From the NCBI RefSeq assembly GCF_030812885.1, contig NZ_JAUSTO010000005.1, positions 1 through 64,000 of the forward strand: a stretch of DNA of 64,000 nt, written 5' to 3'. Below are positions 51,191 through 59,456 of this stretch, piece by piece. How positions within the stretch are numbered: the first letter of the stretch is position 1; each line of letters begins with the position of its first letter. A model generated the notes under the pieces. It worked only from the letters and a program-made list of their open reading frames with translations, ran no database searches and was not told the DNA's origin. Origin of the DNA: Moryella indoligenes. GTDB lineage: Bacteria > Bacillota > Clostridia > Lachnospirales > Lachnospiraceae. The position numbers and the translations under genes are program-made.

Positions 51191-52372
51191 TCAGTCTTCT
51201 ACGGACTTGTAGCTGCCGTCCTGAACCATGACTGCCTTCGGTTCCTTGCTCGGAGCGCCATCCTCTGACCAGGTGATGGTTCCGGTCAGTCCCTCAACGC
51301 TGATCTCCGTCATGGCCTTCTCCATTGCAGTTCCAATCTCCTCAACGGACATGCCCGGATTGATATCCGCCTTTTCCGCCGCAAGCTTGATTGCATACAT
51401 TCCGTCATACATATCTGCCGCAAACTGGATCGGAGTTTCGTTAAAGCGATCCTGATATGCCTTCACAAAATTCACTGTGCGCTCATCTGTCGCATCCGCC
51501 GCAAACGGGGTGAGCAGCATCAGTCCCTCTGCGAGAGACTGATCAAAGCCCTCAAGATTCAGAATACCATCCATACCGTCACAGCCAAAGAAGATCGGAG
51601 CGTAGTCCATATCCTTTGCCTGCTTCAGCACCAGAGCCGCCTCTGTATAATAGAAAGGAAGGAATACCAGCTCTGCACCTGCGTTGCGGATATTCTGAAG
51701 CTGTATATTGAAATCTGTCTTATTGTCCGCAGTAAACTGCTCTGTTGCGACAATCTCAAGCCCCTGCTCCGGCGCCTCCTGAATAAAGCTCTCATAAATA
51801 CCGGTGGAGTAGACATCGGAGGCATCGTAAAGTATGCCGATCTTTGTCGCAAGTTTGTGCATCCCGATATACTCCGCGGACTTCTCGCCCTGCTGCGGGT
51901 CAGAGAAGCAGACTGCAAAGGTATTCGGATTCGCAATGCAGTCCGGGGCTGAGCCGGAGGGCGTGAGCTGGAACATATTTTCGTTCACGGACTCCGCAGA
52001 GACAGCAATGCAGGGAGCACTGGTCGTGGTTCCGAGCAGCATATCCATGCCCCAATCCTTCAGGGAATTGTAGGCGTTCACAGATTTCTCCGCGTCGTGC
52101 TCATCATCCTCGAACTGAATTTCTACCGGATAACCGTTAATTCCGCCCGCAGCGTTAATCTCATCGACCGCGATCTGCTGGGCGTTCTTACATGAGAGAC
52201 CATAAACTGCTGCTCCGCCGGTGATCGGCCCGATTCCACCGATTTTCCAACTCTCTCCCTCGGAAGAGCTCCCGCCGGATGTCGCTGCGCCTGAACCGGA
52301 AGAAGAACCTCCGCACGCCGCAAGTGACAGCACCATAGAGACCGCAAGTACCATTGACAATGCTTTTCTCAT
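51191..52372 (-). CDS. livK: branched-chain amino-acid substrate-binding lipoprotein
   Basis: 393 residues: lipoprotein signal with lipobox LAAC (Cys about 20), Ser/Gly linker, then the type I periplasmic-binding fold (WKIGGIGPITGGAAVYG, QFEDDEHDAEKS, LGTTTSAPC, DASDVYSTGIYES). It captures the ligand outside the membrane. AGGAGG lies before the ATG. First gene of the operon; 100 bases separate it from livH. Ligand specificity cannot be read from sequence. Confidence 0.94.
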   Translation of the reverse strand: MRKALSMVLAVSMVLSLAACGGSSSGSGAATSGGSSSEGESWKIGGIGPITGGAAVYGLSCKNAQQIAVDEINAAGGINGYPVEIQFEDDEHDAEKSVNAYNSLKDWGMDMLLGTTTSAPCIAVSAESVNENMFQLTPSGSAPDCIANPNTFAVCFSDPQQGEKSAEYIGMHKLATKIGILYDASDVYSTGIYESFIQEAPEQGLEIVATEQFTADNKTDFNIQLQNIRNAGAELVFLPFYYTEAALVLKQAKDMDYAPIFFGCDGMDGILNLEGFDQSLAEGLMLLTPFAADATDERTVNFVKAYQDRFNETPIQFAADMYDGMYAIKLAAEKADINPGMSVEEIGTAMEKAMTEISVEGLTGTITWSEDGAPSKEPKAVMVQDGSYKSVED

Positions 52373-52508
52373 GATTTTTTCCTCCTATCACAAAGCTTTG
52401 TCCCTCTGAAGCGGACAGCAGTTGATACACAGCAGTGATCAGACTTCAGCTCCCCTGCATTCTCAGGCAACCCGGGACATCTCATCAGAGATCATCTTTC
52501 GGATTTAG
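52373..52508 (-). promoter_or_regulatory. liv operon leader
   Basis: About 135 transcribed bases before livK. Inside are small complementary pairs (ATCTC/GAGAT, CCTG/CAGG, CTGAAG/CTTCAG) and the 12-base palindrome ACAAAGCTTTGT at 52390-52401, just before the binding site. A ten-codon frame beginning ATGATCTCTGATGAGATG is open but not rich in Leu/Ile/Val. I recognise no riboswitch or T-box. Confidence 0.35.
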
Positions 52509-52514
52509 AATCAG

Positions 52515-52543
52515 ATTATAAAGACCATGTCAGCATATGTCAA
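52515..52543 (-). promoter_or_regulatory. consensus promoter of the liv operon
   Basis: Minus strand TTGACA (52543-52538), exactly 17 bases, TATAAT (52520-52515): both hexamers and the spacer are perfect. Such a promoter usually needs a repressor or other control. No operator is obvious beyond the leader palindrome. Confidence 0.85.
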
Positions 52544-52594
52544 CTAAAGATTTTAACGAGTCAACGCGTATCATCGCTAAATTTTCTTTTTATC

Positions 52595-53584
52595 CTATAT
52601 CTCATCCCTCGGATCGCGCATCATCAGGTCTCCCACCGCTCTCTCCGCTTCCTTTCCGTCAAAGAGAATGTGATTCACCTCCTCGACGATAGGCATACAG
52701 ATATGAAAGCGCCGGGACAGAGCAAGTGCTGCCCGCGCAGAATAGACGCCCTCCACCACCTGATGCACCTCCTGCATGGCTTCCTCCATGCTTTTCCCCT
52801 GCCCGATCAGGATTCCGGCTCTGCGGTTTCTGGAGTGCATGCTGGCACAGGTGACAATCAGATCGCCGATTCCGGAGAGTCCTGCAAAGGTCTCGGCGGC
52901 AGCCCCCATTGCAATTCCGAGTCTGGTGAGCTCTGCGATGCCCCGCGTGATCAGCGCGGCCTTCGTATTGTCTCCGTAGCCCAGTCCATCGGCAATTCCC
53001 GCTGCGAGAGCTATGACATTCTTGATGGATCCCCCCAGCTCTATGCCCAGCATGTCCGTGGAGGTATAGACACGAAAGCGCGGACTCATAAAGAGCTCCC
53101 GCACTTCCTCCGCAATTTTCGTGTTATGGGCCCCTGCGACGCAAGTGGTCGGGAGTTTTTTTGCAACTTCCTCCGCGTGACTCGGTCCGGAGAGACAGCT
53201 CACTCTCGCGAGCGGCAGTTCCTCCTCTACCTGTGCCGTCTGTGTCTTTAAACTCTGCTCCTCGATCCCCTTGGACGCGCAGATGATCAGCTGTCCGGCT
53301 GCGCTGTGCGGTGCAATGCGCCGTGCGATCTCCCGCGTATACACAGAGGCAACCGCCAGCACAATCCCATCACAGCTTTGCACAGCCTCTTGAAGATCGG
53401 AGGTGACAAGCAGCTCCTCCGGCAGAACCACCCCCGGCAGGCTCTCATTTCTTCTGCTCTCACGGAGCGCCCTGGCTTTTCTCTCGGAACTGGACCACAG
53501 GGTCACTGCATGTCCGTTTTCAAGCAGCAAAAGCGCAAGGGCGCTGCCCCATGCTCCTGCACCAATCACAGCAATCCGTCTCAT
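52595..53584 (-). CDS. gpsA: glycerol-3-phosphate dehydrogenase (NAD(P)+)
   Basis: Makes sn-glycerol-3-phosphate for phospholipids. 329 residues; GAGAWGSAL dinucleotide-binding loop (8-16), LSGPSHAEEV, the catalytic Lys in GGSIKNVIALA, and GLSGIGDLIVTC. It overlaps plsY by four bases (ATGA), so substrate maker and user are coupled. Last gene of its operon. Confidence 0.96.
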   Translation of the reverse strand: MRRIAVIGAGAWGSALALLLLENGHAVTLWSSSERKARALRESRRNESLPGVVLPEELLVTSDLQEAVQSCDGIVLAVASVYTREIARRIAPHSAAGQLIICASKGIEEQSLKTQTAQVEEELPLARVSCLSGPSHAEEVAKKLPTTCVAGAHNTKIAEEVRELFMSPRFRVYTSTDMLGIELGGSIKNVIALAAGIADGLGYGDNTKAALITRGIAELTRLGIAMGAAAETFAGLSGIGDLIVTCASMHSRNRRAGILIGQGKSMEEAMQEVHQVVEGVYSARAALALSRRFHICMPIVEEVNHILFDGKEAERAVGDLMMRDPRDEI

Positions 53585-54240
53585 TTTTTATCCACATCCA
53601 TTCCCCTGGTAAAGAGCTTCACTCTGCTCTCTGTTCCGGCGAGCAATCTGCCTATATTGGTCCTGTGCCGGAAGATCGAGAGCGCCGGAATGAAGACGGC
53701 AAGCAGCAGAAATTCCGTACTGTGCGGCACAGCCACCGGAAGAGCTCCTCTCAGATACAGCATGACACTGAACACCAGCAGAAATGCCATAGCCGTGATC
53801 GAGGAGAGCGACACATAGCGCGTTGTCACCGCCACCAGCAGAAACACCGCGCACCAGAGCAGTGCGAGCCGTATATCAAAGGCAATGAGCACCCCAACCG
53901 TACTCGCCACCCCCTTGCCCCCCCGGAAACCGAGATAGAAGGGATAGTCGTGCCCGAGCATGACGCCCACGGAAGTCCAGAGCACCATTAACATCTGTAT
54001 CTCCGGTGAGGATGCGAAATAAAGACGTGCGGCGACACAGGGAATGATCGCCTTCAGCGCATCTCCCAGAAGCACCAGAATACCGGCACCTGTTCCCATA
54101 ACGCGCAGCGAATTGGTTGCCCCCGTCGAGTGACTCCCATAGCTTCTTATATCAAAACCGCGAAGCTTGCCCATGAAATAACCGCTCTGAAAGGTCCCAA
54201 ACAGATATCCGATGATGAGGCAGATCAGCCGTTCTGTCAT
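53581..54240 (-). CDS. plsY: glycerol-3-phosphate acyltransferase PlsY
   Basis: Transfers acyl from acyl-phosphate to glycerol-3-phosphate, first step of phosphatidic acid synthesis. 219 residues with about seven hydrophobic segments and signature motifs SGATNSLR-like (GSHSTGATNSLRVMG) and GFRGGKGVAST. Overlaps der and gpsA by four bases each. Confidence 0.95.
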   Translation of the reverse strand: MTERLICLIIGYLFGTFQSGYFMGKLRGFDIRSYGSHSTGATNSLRVMGTGAGILVLLGDALKAIIPCVAARLYFASSPEIQMLMVLWTSVGVMLGHDYPFYLGFRGGKGVASTVGVLIAFDIRLALLWCAVFLLVAVTTRYVSLSSITAMAFLLVFSVMLYLRGALPVAVPHSTEFLLLAVFIPALSIFRHRTNIGRLLAGTESRVKLFTRGMDVDKK

Positions 54241-55571
54241 TCTGCATCCTTTCCCTGACGCTCCCGCACAAAGAAGCGTATCATAGTTCCGCGAAAGCCA
54301 AAGGCCTCGCGTATCCGATTCTCCAGAAAGCGCTGATAAGAGAAGTGCATCAGTTCCTTATCATTTACAAAGAACACGAAGCTTGGCGGCTTTACCGCAA
54401 CCTGTGTCGCATAAAAGATCTTCAGTCTGTGTCCCTTGTCACTCGGCGGCTGCTGCAGCACCGTCGCCTCTGAGACAATTTCATTTAACACGCCGGTTCT
54501 TATGCGAAGCGTCTGGGAGGAACGCACCATGTCAATGAGCTCAAAGAGCTTGTGCATGCGCTGCCCTGTCTCCGCTGAGATGAAGAGGAATTCCGCGTAG
54601 GGCATAAAGGAGAGTGTGCTTTTGATCTTCTCCGTGAACTCCCTCATGGTCTTATCGTTCTTCTCAATCAGATCCCATTTATTGACTGCGACAACGATAC
54701 CCTTGCCCCGCTCATGCGCGATTCCCGCTATCTTTGCGTCCTGCTCCGTCACGCCCTCGCTCGCATCAATCACCATGATCACGACATCTGCCCGCTCCAC
54801 TGCCGTCACAGTGCGGATGATGCTGTAGCGCTCCAGATCCTCGTGTATCTTACTCTTTCTGCGGAGCCCGGCCGTGTCAATAAACACATACTCCGTATCG
54901 TTATGCAGCACCACGGTATCGATGGCATCCCGCGTAGTACCTGCAATATCCGAGACAATTACGCGGTTCTCGCCGAGCAGGCGATTGATGATGGAGCTCT
55001 TTCCGACATTCGGTTTTCCTATGACTGCGACATGGGGTCTGTCATCCTCCTCAGTCTCCTCTCCGCTCTCCTCCGGGAAATGCCCGCTCACTACTTCCAG
55101 CAGATCGCCAAGCCCCAGCCGCGAGGCCGCAGAGACCGGCACCGGATCTCCCATCGCCAGATTGTAGAACTCATAGACGTCATTCTGAAACTTTGCAAAG
55201 CTATCCACCTTATTCACCGCGAGCACGACCGGTTTTCTGGAGCGGCGCAGCATGTCCGCGACCTTGTAGTCCGCATCCGTGAGTCCAGAGCGCACATCGA
55301 CGAGGAAGATGATGACATCCGCCGTCTCAATCGCGATCTCCGCCTGCTCTCTCATACTTGCAAGCAGCAGATCCCGCGTATCCGGCTCAATACCACCGGT
55401 ATCAATCAGCGTGAAATTATGATTCAACCAGCTGCAATCCGCATAAATTCTGTCTCTTGTGACACCGGGCGTATCCTTCACAATGGCAATCGGCTCTCCC
55501 GCAATTGCATTAAAGAGCGACGATTTCCCGGTATTCGGTCTGCCGACAATGGCGACTACCGCCTTGCTCAT
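54237..55571 (-). CDS. der: ribosome-assembly GTPase Der (EngA)
   Basis: 444 residues, two GTPase domains in tandem: GRPNTGKSSLFNA (10-22) with DTPGVTRD and NKVD, then GKPNVGKSSIINR (about 185-197) with DIAGTTRD and NKWD, and a C-terminal KH-like domain. Needed for 50S assembly. The start overlaps the DUF512 stop by four bases. Confidence 0.97.
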   Translation of the reverse strand: MSKAVVAIVGRPNTGKSSLFNAIAGEPIAIVKDTPGVTRDRIYADCSWLNHNFTLIDTGGIEPDTRDLLLASMREQAEIAIETADVIIFLVDVRSGLTDADYKVADMLRRSRKPVVLAVNKVDSFAKFQNDVYEFYNLAMGDPVPVSAASRLGLGDLLEVVSGHFPEESGEETEEDDRPHVAVIGKPNVGKSSIINRLLGENRVIVSDIAGTTRDAIDTVVLHNDTEYVFIDTAGLRRKSKIHEDLERYSIIRTVTAVERADVVIMVIDASEGVTEQDAKIAGIAHERGKGIVVAVNKWDLIEKNDKTMREFTEKIKSTLSFMPYAEFLFISAETGQRMHKLFELIDMVRSSQTLRIRTGVLNEIVSEATVLQQPPSDKGHRLKIFYATQVAVKPPSFVFFVNDKELMHFSYQRFLENRIREAFGFRGTMIRFFVRERQGKDAE

Positions 55572-57049
55572 AGTCTTTCTCCTTCTTCGCGGAGCAGCTC
55601 CGCGTCTTTCATATCTGTATCAATTTCTTCTGTCTCCGCAGAGAGCAGCACAGCTTCCTCTTCCCCCTCGTCGTTGAGAATCACTGTTTCATCCTCCGGA
55701 AGCTCATATTCCCCGTGGACAGGATCATTGACATAATCCGGATCATTGACCGCATTCACGAGGTCCGACCCCGACGAGCCGATAATCACACAGCGCACGC
55801 CGAGCTCATGCTCAAGCTGTTCCCGCGTCATATCGTCCAGAAGCACCTCCTCACCGCTCCGAAAGATACACTGCGGGAGCAGCAGGCGGTCTCCGAGCTC
55901 TTTTCCCCTGAGACCATCCAGAATATCTCTGCCTGTCAGCAGGCCGGTCACCGTGATTCTCTCTCCGAAGAAATGATTCACTAACGGGTAGAACAGAAGC
56001 TTTTTCTCAGGCAGTCTTGCGGCAATCTTCTGCAGCTCTCTCCCCACAGAGGGAGCCGCGAGCATACCGCTGATGGAACTCACTGTCTCTGTAATCCCCA
56101 GCGGCTCCAGCACAGAGAGCGCTTCATCCACCTCCTCAGTCAGAAGGCGCAGCATACCCACACCATTTTCCAGCTGAAGATAACCGTCATATCGCCCTGC
56201 CTCGGGGAGCTCTCGCTCCGCCGTGAGATAGAATTCATCGCTCGCATGGATAAAATGCAGGCCACAGCGCCTCACCGCTTCCCGCTGGAAACGCTCCACG
56301 ATATCTATGGTCTGCGCCGCGTCTTCCTTCAGGATGGGTTCCAGCGGACAGAGCTTGTCCCGGTAGTCCGTAAGTCCGACCGGCACGACAGACACACTCT
56401 GCATGACCGGCGCATACTCCAGCAGATCCCTCACAGTTCTCTCAAGCTCCGCCCCGTCGTTCCATCCCTTGCACAGCACAATCTGCCCGTTCATCTCTAT
56501 GCCCGCTTCATAGAGCTCCCCGATAAAGCGCAGCTTTTCCCCCGCAAAGCGGTTGTGCAGCATGCGCTTTCTGAGCTCAGGATTTGTGGTGTGGACAGAG
56601 ATATTGATCGGTTCCAGGCGATAGTCGATGATATGGCGAATATCCTTCTCCTGCATATTCGTCAGCGTAATATAGTTCCCCTGCAAAAAGGAGAGCCGCG
56701 AATCATCATCCTTAAAATAGAGTGTGTCGCGCATCCCCTTTGGCATCTGGTCAATGAAGCAGAAAATGCAGCCGTTTGAGCAGGATCTGTAATCACTCAT
56801 AAGACCGTTTTCAAAGACCAGTCCCGGATCCTCACAGCCGTTTTCTATCTCCAGCTCCCACTCCTCCCCATTTGGCTTCAGGATGAGCAGGGTCACGCAT
56901 TCTGCGTTGACCTGATAGCGGTAATCAAAGACATCTTCTATGCGTTTTCCATTGACAGAGAGCAGTCTGTCCCCTGCCCGGATCTCCAGCTCCTCCGCCG
57001 CAGAGCCGGGCTCGACCGCCGCAATCAGATGTCCCTTATCTCTACTCAA
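55568..57049 (-). CDS. DUF512 radical SAM protein with N-terminal PDZ-like domain
   Basis: 493 residues: PDZ-like segment (about 1-65, IAAVEPGSAAEELEI), a radical SAM cluster motif C-x3-C-x2-C in CSNGCIFC, and the long DUF512 part, ending in an acidic tail. Function is not known. I choose TTG at 57049: it overlaps the degV stop (TTGAGTAG) and has GGGGAG about 9 bases before. The longer in-frame start at 57103 would overlap degV by over 60 bases. Context: leads into der-plsY-gpsA. Confidence 0.8.
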   Translation of the reverse strand: MSRDKGHLIAAVEPGSAAEELEIRAGDRLLSVNGKRIEDVFDYRYQVNAECVTLLILKPNGEEWELEIENGCEDPGLVFENGLMSDYRSCSNGCIFCFIDQMPKGMRDTLYFKDDDSRLSFLQGNYITLTNMQEKDIRHIIDYRLEPINISVHTTNPELRKRMLHNRFAGEKLRFIGELYEAGIEMNGQIVLCKGWNDGAELERTVRDLLEYAPVMQSVSVVPVGLTDYRDKLCPLEPILKEDAAQTIDIVERFQREAVRRCGLHFIHASDEFYLTAERELPEAGRYDGYLQLENGVGMLRLLTEEVDEALSVLEPLGITETVSSISGMLAAPSVGRELQKIAARLPEKKLLFYPLVNHFFGERITVTGLLTGRDILDGLRGKELGDRLLLPQCIFRSGEEVLLDDMTREQLEHELGVRCVIIGSSGSDLVNAVNDPDYVNDPVHGEYELPEDETVILNDEGEEEAVLLSAETEEIDTDMKDAELLREEGERL

Positions 57050-57932
57050 TATGACTCTCTCCCCAAAAAGTGAGCGCAGCAGTCCCTGGTCCTGTGTGCG
57101 CACCGATCACGCAGCCGATATTGGAGACTACCGGCATTCCTTCCATGGCGGGAAAACGCTCCCGCACCATGCGGCTCAGCTTCTCCCCCTCCTCAGGGCA
57201 GTCTGAATGGACGATATAAACCGGACCGTGATAATCTCTTCCATCCGCTGCCAGCTCCTCCATCTTCTGTATCAGCGCCTGCGCGGCCTTCTGCTTCCCT
57301 CTCACCTTCATCTGCGGGATCAGAAGCCCCTCGCGATCCACATGCAGCACCGGACATATATTCAGGATGTTTCCGACCAGTCCCGCAACCGGCTTCACCC
57401 TCCCGCCGCGGACATACCAGCTGAGATCTGTTGAGTAAAACCAGGTTTCCACCTGCTCTCTGGCGCGCAGCGCATAGTCGCAGCAGTCCTTAAAACTACG
57501 CCCTGCATCCTTCTGGCGCCAGACTGCATCCACCAGCAGCGCATAACCGAGCGATGCATTCCGGCTGTCCACCACATATATGCTGCGCTCCGGATAGTTC
57601 TCCTTTAGCGCCTCCGCTGCGCTCACCGCCGAACCCATGGCTCCGGAAATCCCGGAGCTCAGCGTGAGATACAGAACATCTCTGCCTTCCCTCAGAAAAC
57701 TCTCAAAGAAATCAAAAAAGTCCTGAAAATTCGGCTGAGAGGTCTTCGGCAGAGCCCCCTTTCGCATGCGCGCATAAAACTCCTCAAAGGAAAGCGACTG
57801 CCCCAGATCATCAAGGTGCACCTCTCCGTCATCAGAAATCCATCGAAAGCAGATATAAGGGATATCCCTGTCGTCAAAAAATTCCTTCGGCTGATCCACA
57901 GTAGAACTGCAGGCCAGAACAAAATCTCCCAT
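57042..57932 (-). CDS. DegV family fatty-acid-binding protein
   Basis: 296 residues starting MGDFVLACSSTVDQP; DegV proteins bind fatty acids and feed fatty-acid kinase. Seen: the family's SSTVD start, TLSSGISGAMGSA, and IGCVIGAHTGPGTAALTF near the end. GAGAGGA lies before the ATG at 57932. Upstream open frame of 100 codons is not coding and overlaps prs promoter DNA. The neighbour plsY also uses fatty-acyl metabolism, which fits. Confidence 0.9.
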   Translation of the reverse strand: MGDFVLACSSTVDQPKEFFDDRDIPYICFRWISDDGEVHLDDLGQSLSFEEFYARMRKGALPKTSQPNFQDFFDFFESFLREGRDVLYLTLSSGISGAMGSAVSAAEALKENYPERSIYVVDSRNASLGYALLVDAVWRQKDAGRSFKDCCDYALRAREQVETWFYSTDLSWYVRGGRVKPVAGLVGNILNICPVLHVDREGLLIPQMKVRGKQKAAQALIQKMEELAADGRDYHGPVYIVHSDCPEEGEKLSRMVRERFPAMEGMPVVSNIGCVIGAHTGPGTAALTFWGESHIE

Positions 57933-58021
57933 TTTACTTCCTCTCCGTTCGGATTTACCAGCTCCTTCAGGCTGAGCTTTAAAACATTTTACATGAATTG
58001 CCCACTCTTTGCAACGCAGCC

Positions 58022-58050
58022 TTGCGCGGACGCAGTGAAAATGATATCCT
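58022..58050 (+). promoter_or_regulatory. prs promoter
   Basis: TTGCGC (58022-58027), 17 bases, TATCCT (58045-58050). Weak-to-moderate match, but position fits a 35-base leader before prs. Confidence 0.5.
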
Positions 58051-58089
58051 TTCTTTGGTAAAACCAGACATCTTTGAAGGAGAACAGCT

Positions 58090-59301
58090 ATGCAGAACAT
58101 TGACCATACACAAAACCGGCTCCCGGTGGCGCCGTTAAAAATCGCCGCGCTCGAGAGCTGCAGAGAGCTCGCGGAAAAAGTCAACGAACACCTCATCCAT
58201 CTGCGCTCTGCAAATCCCGAGCGCACAGAGGAGCGCGCCAAGAGCCTGCACTACCGTGGGTATGACGCGGATTCCTATCTTCTGGATATCAACTGCCCGC
58301 GCTTCGGCACCGGCGAGGGGAAGGGAATCATCAATGAATCCGTCCGCGGCAGCGATCTCTATGTTATGGTAGATGTCACAAACTATTCCCTCACTTATAA
58401 GGTAGACGGAGACCTGAATCATATGTCCCCGGATGATCATTTTCAGGATCTGAAGCGCATCATTGCCGCGGGCGGCGCCGCAGCACACCGCATCAGTGTT
58501 ATCATGCCCTTTCTCTACGAGGGCAGACAGCACCGCAGGACCAAGAGAGAATCTCTCGACTGCGCCTATATGCTGACGGAGCTTGAAAATATGGGCATCA
58601 GCAACTTCATCACCTTTGACGCGCACGATCCGCGCGTACAGAATGCCACCCCCTTTACCGGCTTTGACAATTTCATGCCGACCTATCAGTTCATCAAGAC
58701 CTGCTTTAAGAACATCCCCAATCTTCAGATCGACAAGGACCATCTGATGATCATCAGCCCTGATGAGGGCGCCATGGATCGCGCGATCTACGTGGCAAAT
58801 ATACTCGGCGTTGACATCGGTATGTTCTATAAGCGACGCGACTATTCCAAGGTGATTAACGGCAGAAACCCCATTGTGGCACATGAATTCCTCGGCGCCA
58901 GTGTAAAGGACAAGGACGTCATGATCATGGACGACATGATCTCCTCCGGCGAGAGCATGATGGATACTGCCCGAAGCTTAAAGGAGCGCGGCTGCAAGCG
59001 CGTCATTATCTGCGCGACCTTCGGCCTCTTCACCAACGGTCTTGATTCCTTCCGTGAGAAGTACGAGGCGGGCATCATCGATTATGTCTGCACCACAAAT
59101 CTGAACTATCGCCGTCCGGAGCTTCTCAATGAGCCCTGGTACCTGGAGGCAGATATGAGCGGATATCTCGCCTATATTATCCACAGCCTGAACTGTGACG
59201 CCTCCTCCGAGGACAGAGAGGCTTCCACACAGAAAATTCAGGACTTCATGAAAAATCTTCAGAATGATGATTACGAGTATTACGGATCTGTGATCGAATA
59301 A
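58090..59301 (+). CDS. prs: ribose-phosphate pyrophosphokinase
   Basis: Makes PRPP from ribose-5-phosphate and ATP for nucleotide, His, Trp and NAD synthesis. 403 residues, longer than the 310-320 of common PRPP synthases; it has FDAHDPRVQ (metal/ATP site), RRDYSKV and the PRPP loop VMIMDDMISSGESMMDTA (about 277-294). The extra N-terminal part includes TEERAKSLHYRGYDAD. AAGGAG lies 7 bases before the ATG. Confidence 0.93.
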   Translation: MQNIDHTQNRLPVAPLKIAALESCRELAEKVNEHLIHLRSANPERTEERAKSLHYRGYDADSYLLDINCPRFGTGEGKGIINESVRGSDLYVMVDVTNYSLTYKVDGDLNHMSPDDHFQDLKRIIAAGGAAAHRISVIMPFLYEGRQHRRTKRESLDCAYMLTELENMGISNFITFDAHDPRVQNATPFTGFDNFMPTYQFIKTCFKNIPNLQIDKDHLMIISPDEGAMDRAIYVANILGVDIGMFYKRRDYSKVINGRNPIVAHEFLGASVKDKDVMIMDDMISSGESMMDTARSLKERGCKRVIICATFGLFTNGLDSFREKYEAGIIDYVCTTNLNYRRPELLNEPWYLEADMSGYLAYIIHSLNCDASSEDREASTQKIQDFMKNLQNDDYEYYGSVIE

Positions 59302-59318
59302 CCCCTTTGCTGCTTCAG

Positions 59319-59350
59319 GAGCCATCGCATGCGATGGCTCTTTCTTTTTG
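59319..59350 (+). terminator. prs terminator
   Basis: 22-base palindrome (59319-59340: arms GAGCCATCGC and GCGATGGCTC, AT centre) followed by TTTCTTTTTG. A strong Rho-independent terminator 18 bases past the prs stop. Confidence 0.85.
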
Positions 59351-59372
59351 TTCAACAGAAAATTTTCCGCTC

Positions 59373-59401
59373 TTGTCATCTCTCCTGTGCGGTGCTATGA
59401 T
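59373..59401 (+). promoter_or_regulatory. promoter of the ABC transporter pair
   Basis: TTGTCA (59373-59378), 17 bases, TATGAT (59396-59401). Transcription would start near 59408, within or next to the operator-like palindrome. Confidence 0.7.
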
Positions 59402-59410
59402 AAAAATTAG

Positions 59411-59424
59411 TTAGTTATAACTAA
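59411..59424. promoter_or_regulatory. operator-like palindrome of the ABC transporter pair
   Basis: TTAGTTATAACTAA is a perfect 14-base palindrome just after the -10 box; a further TTAG before it and TAACTA after it extend the symmetry. Such sites near +1 are typical of MarR- or DtxR-type repressors. No regulator gene lies next to it in the window. Confidence 0.6.
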
Positions 59425-59456
59425 TAACTATCCTCATACGAAAGAAGGGAGAGCCA

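Noticed and set aside
52373..52508. Known riboswitch or attenuator peptide in the liv leader
   Set aside because: No T-box, lysine, glycine, THF, TPP or ykkC/ppGpp core was recognised, and the small open frame lacks branched-chain codons.
57933..58241. 100-codon N-terminal extension of DegV
   Set aside because: It would read through the prs promoter and prs start region; a strong binding site supports the ATG at 57932.
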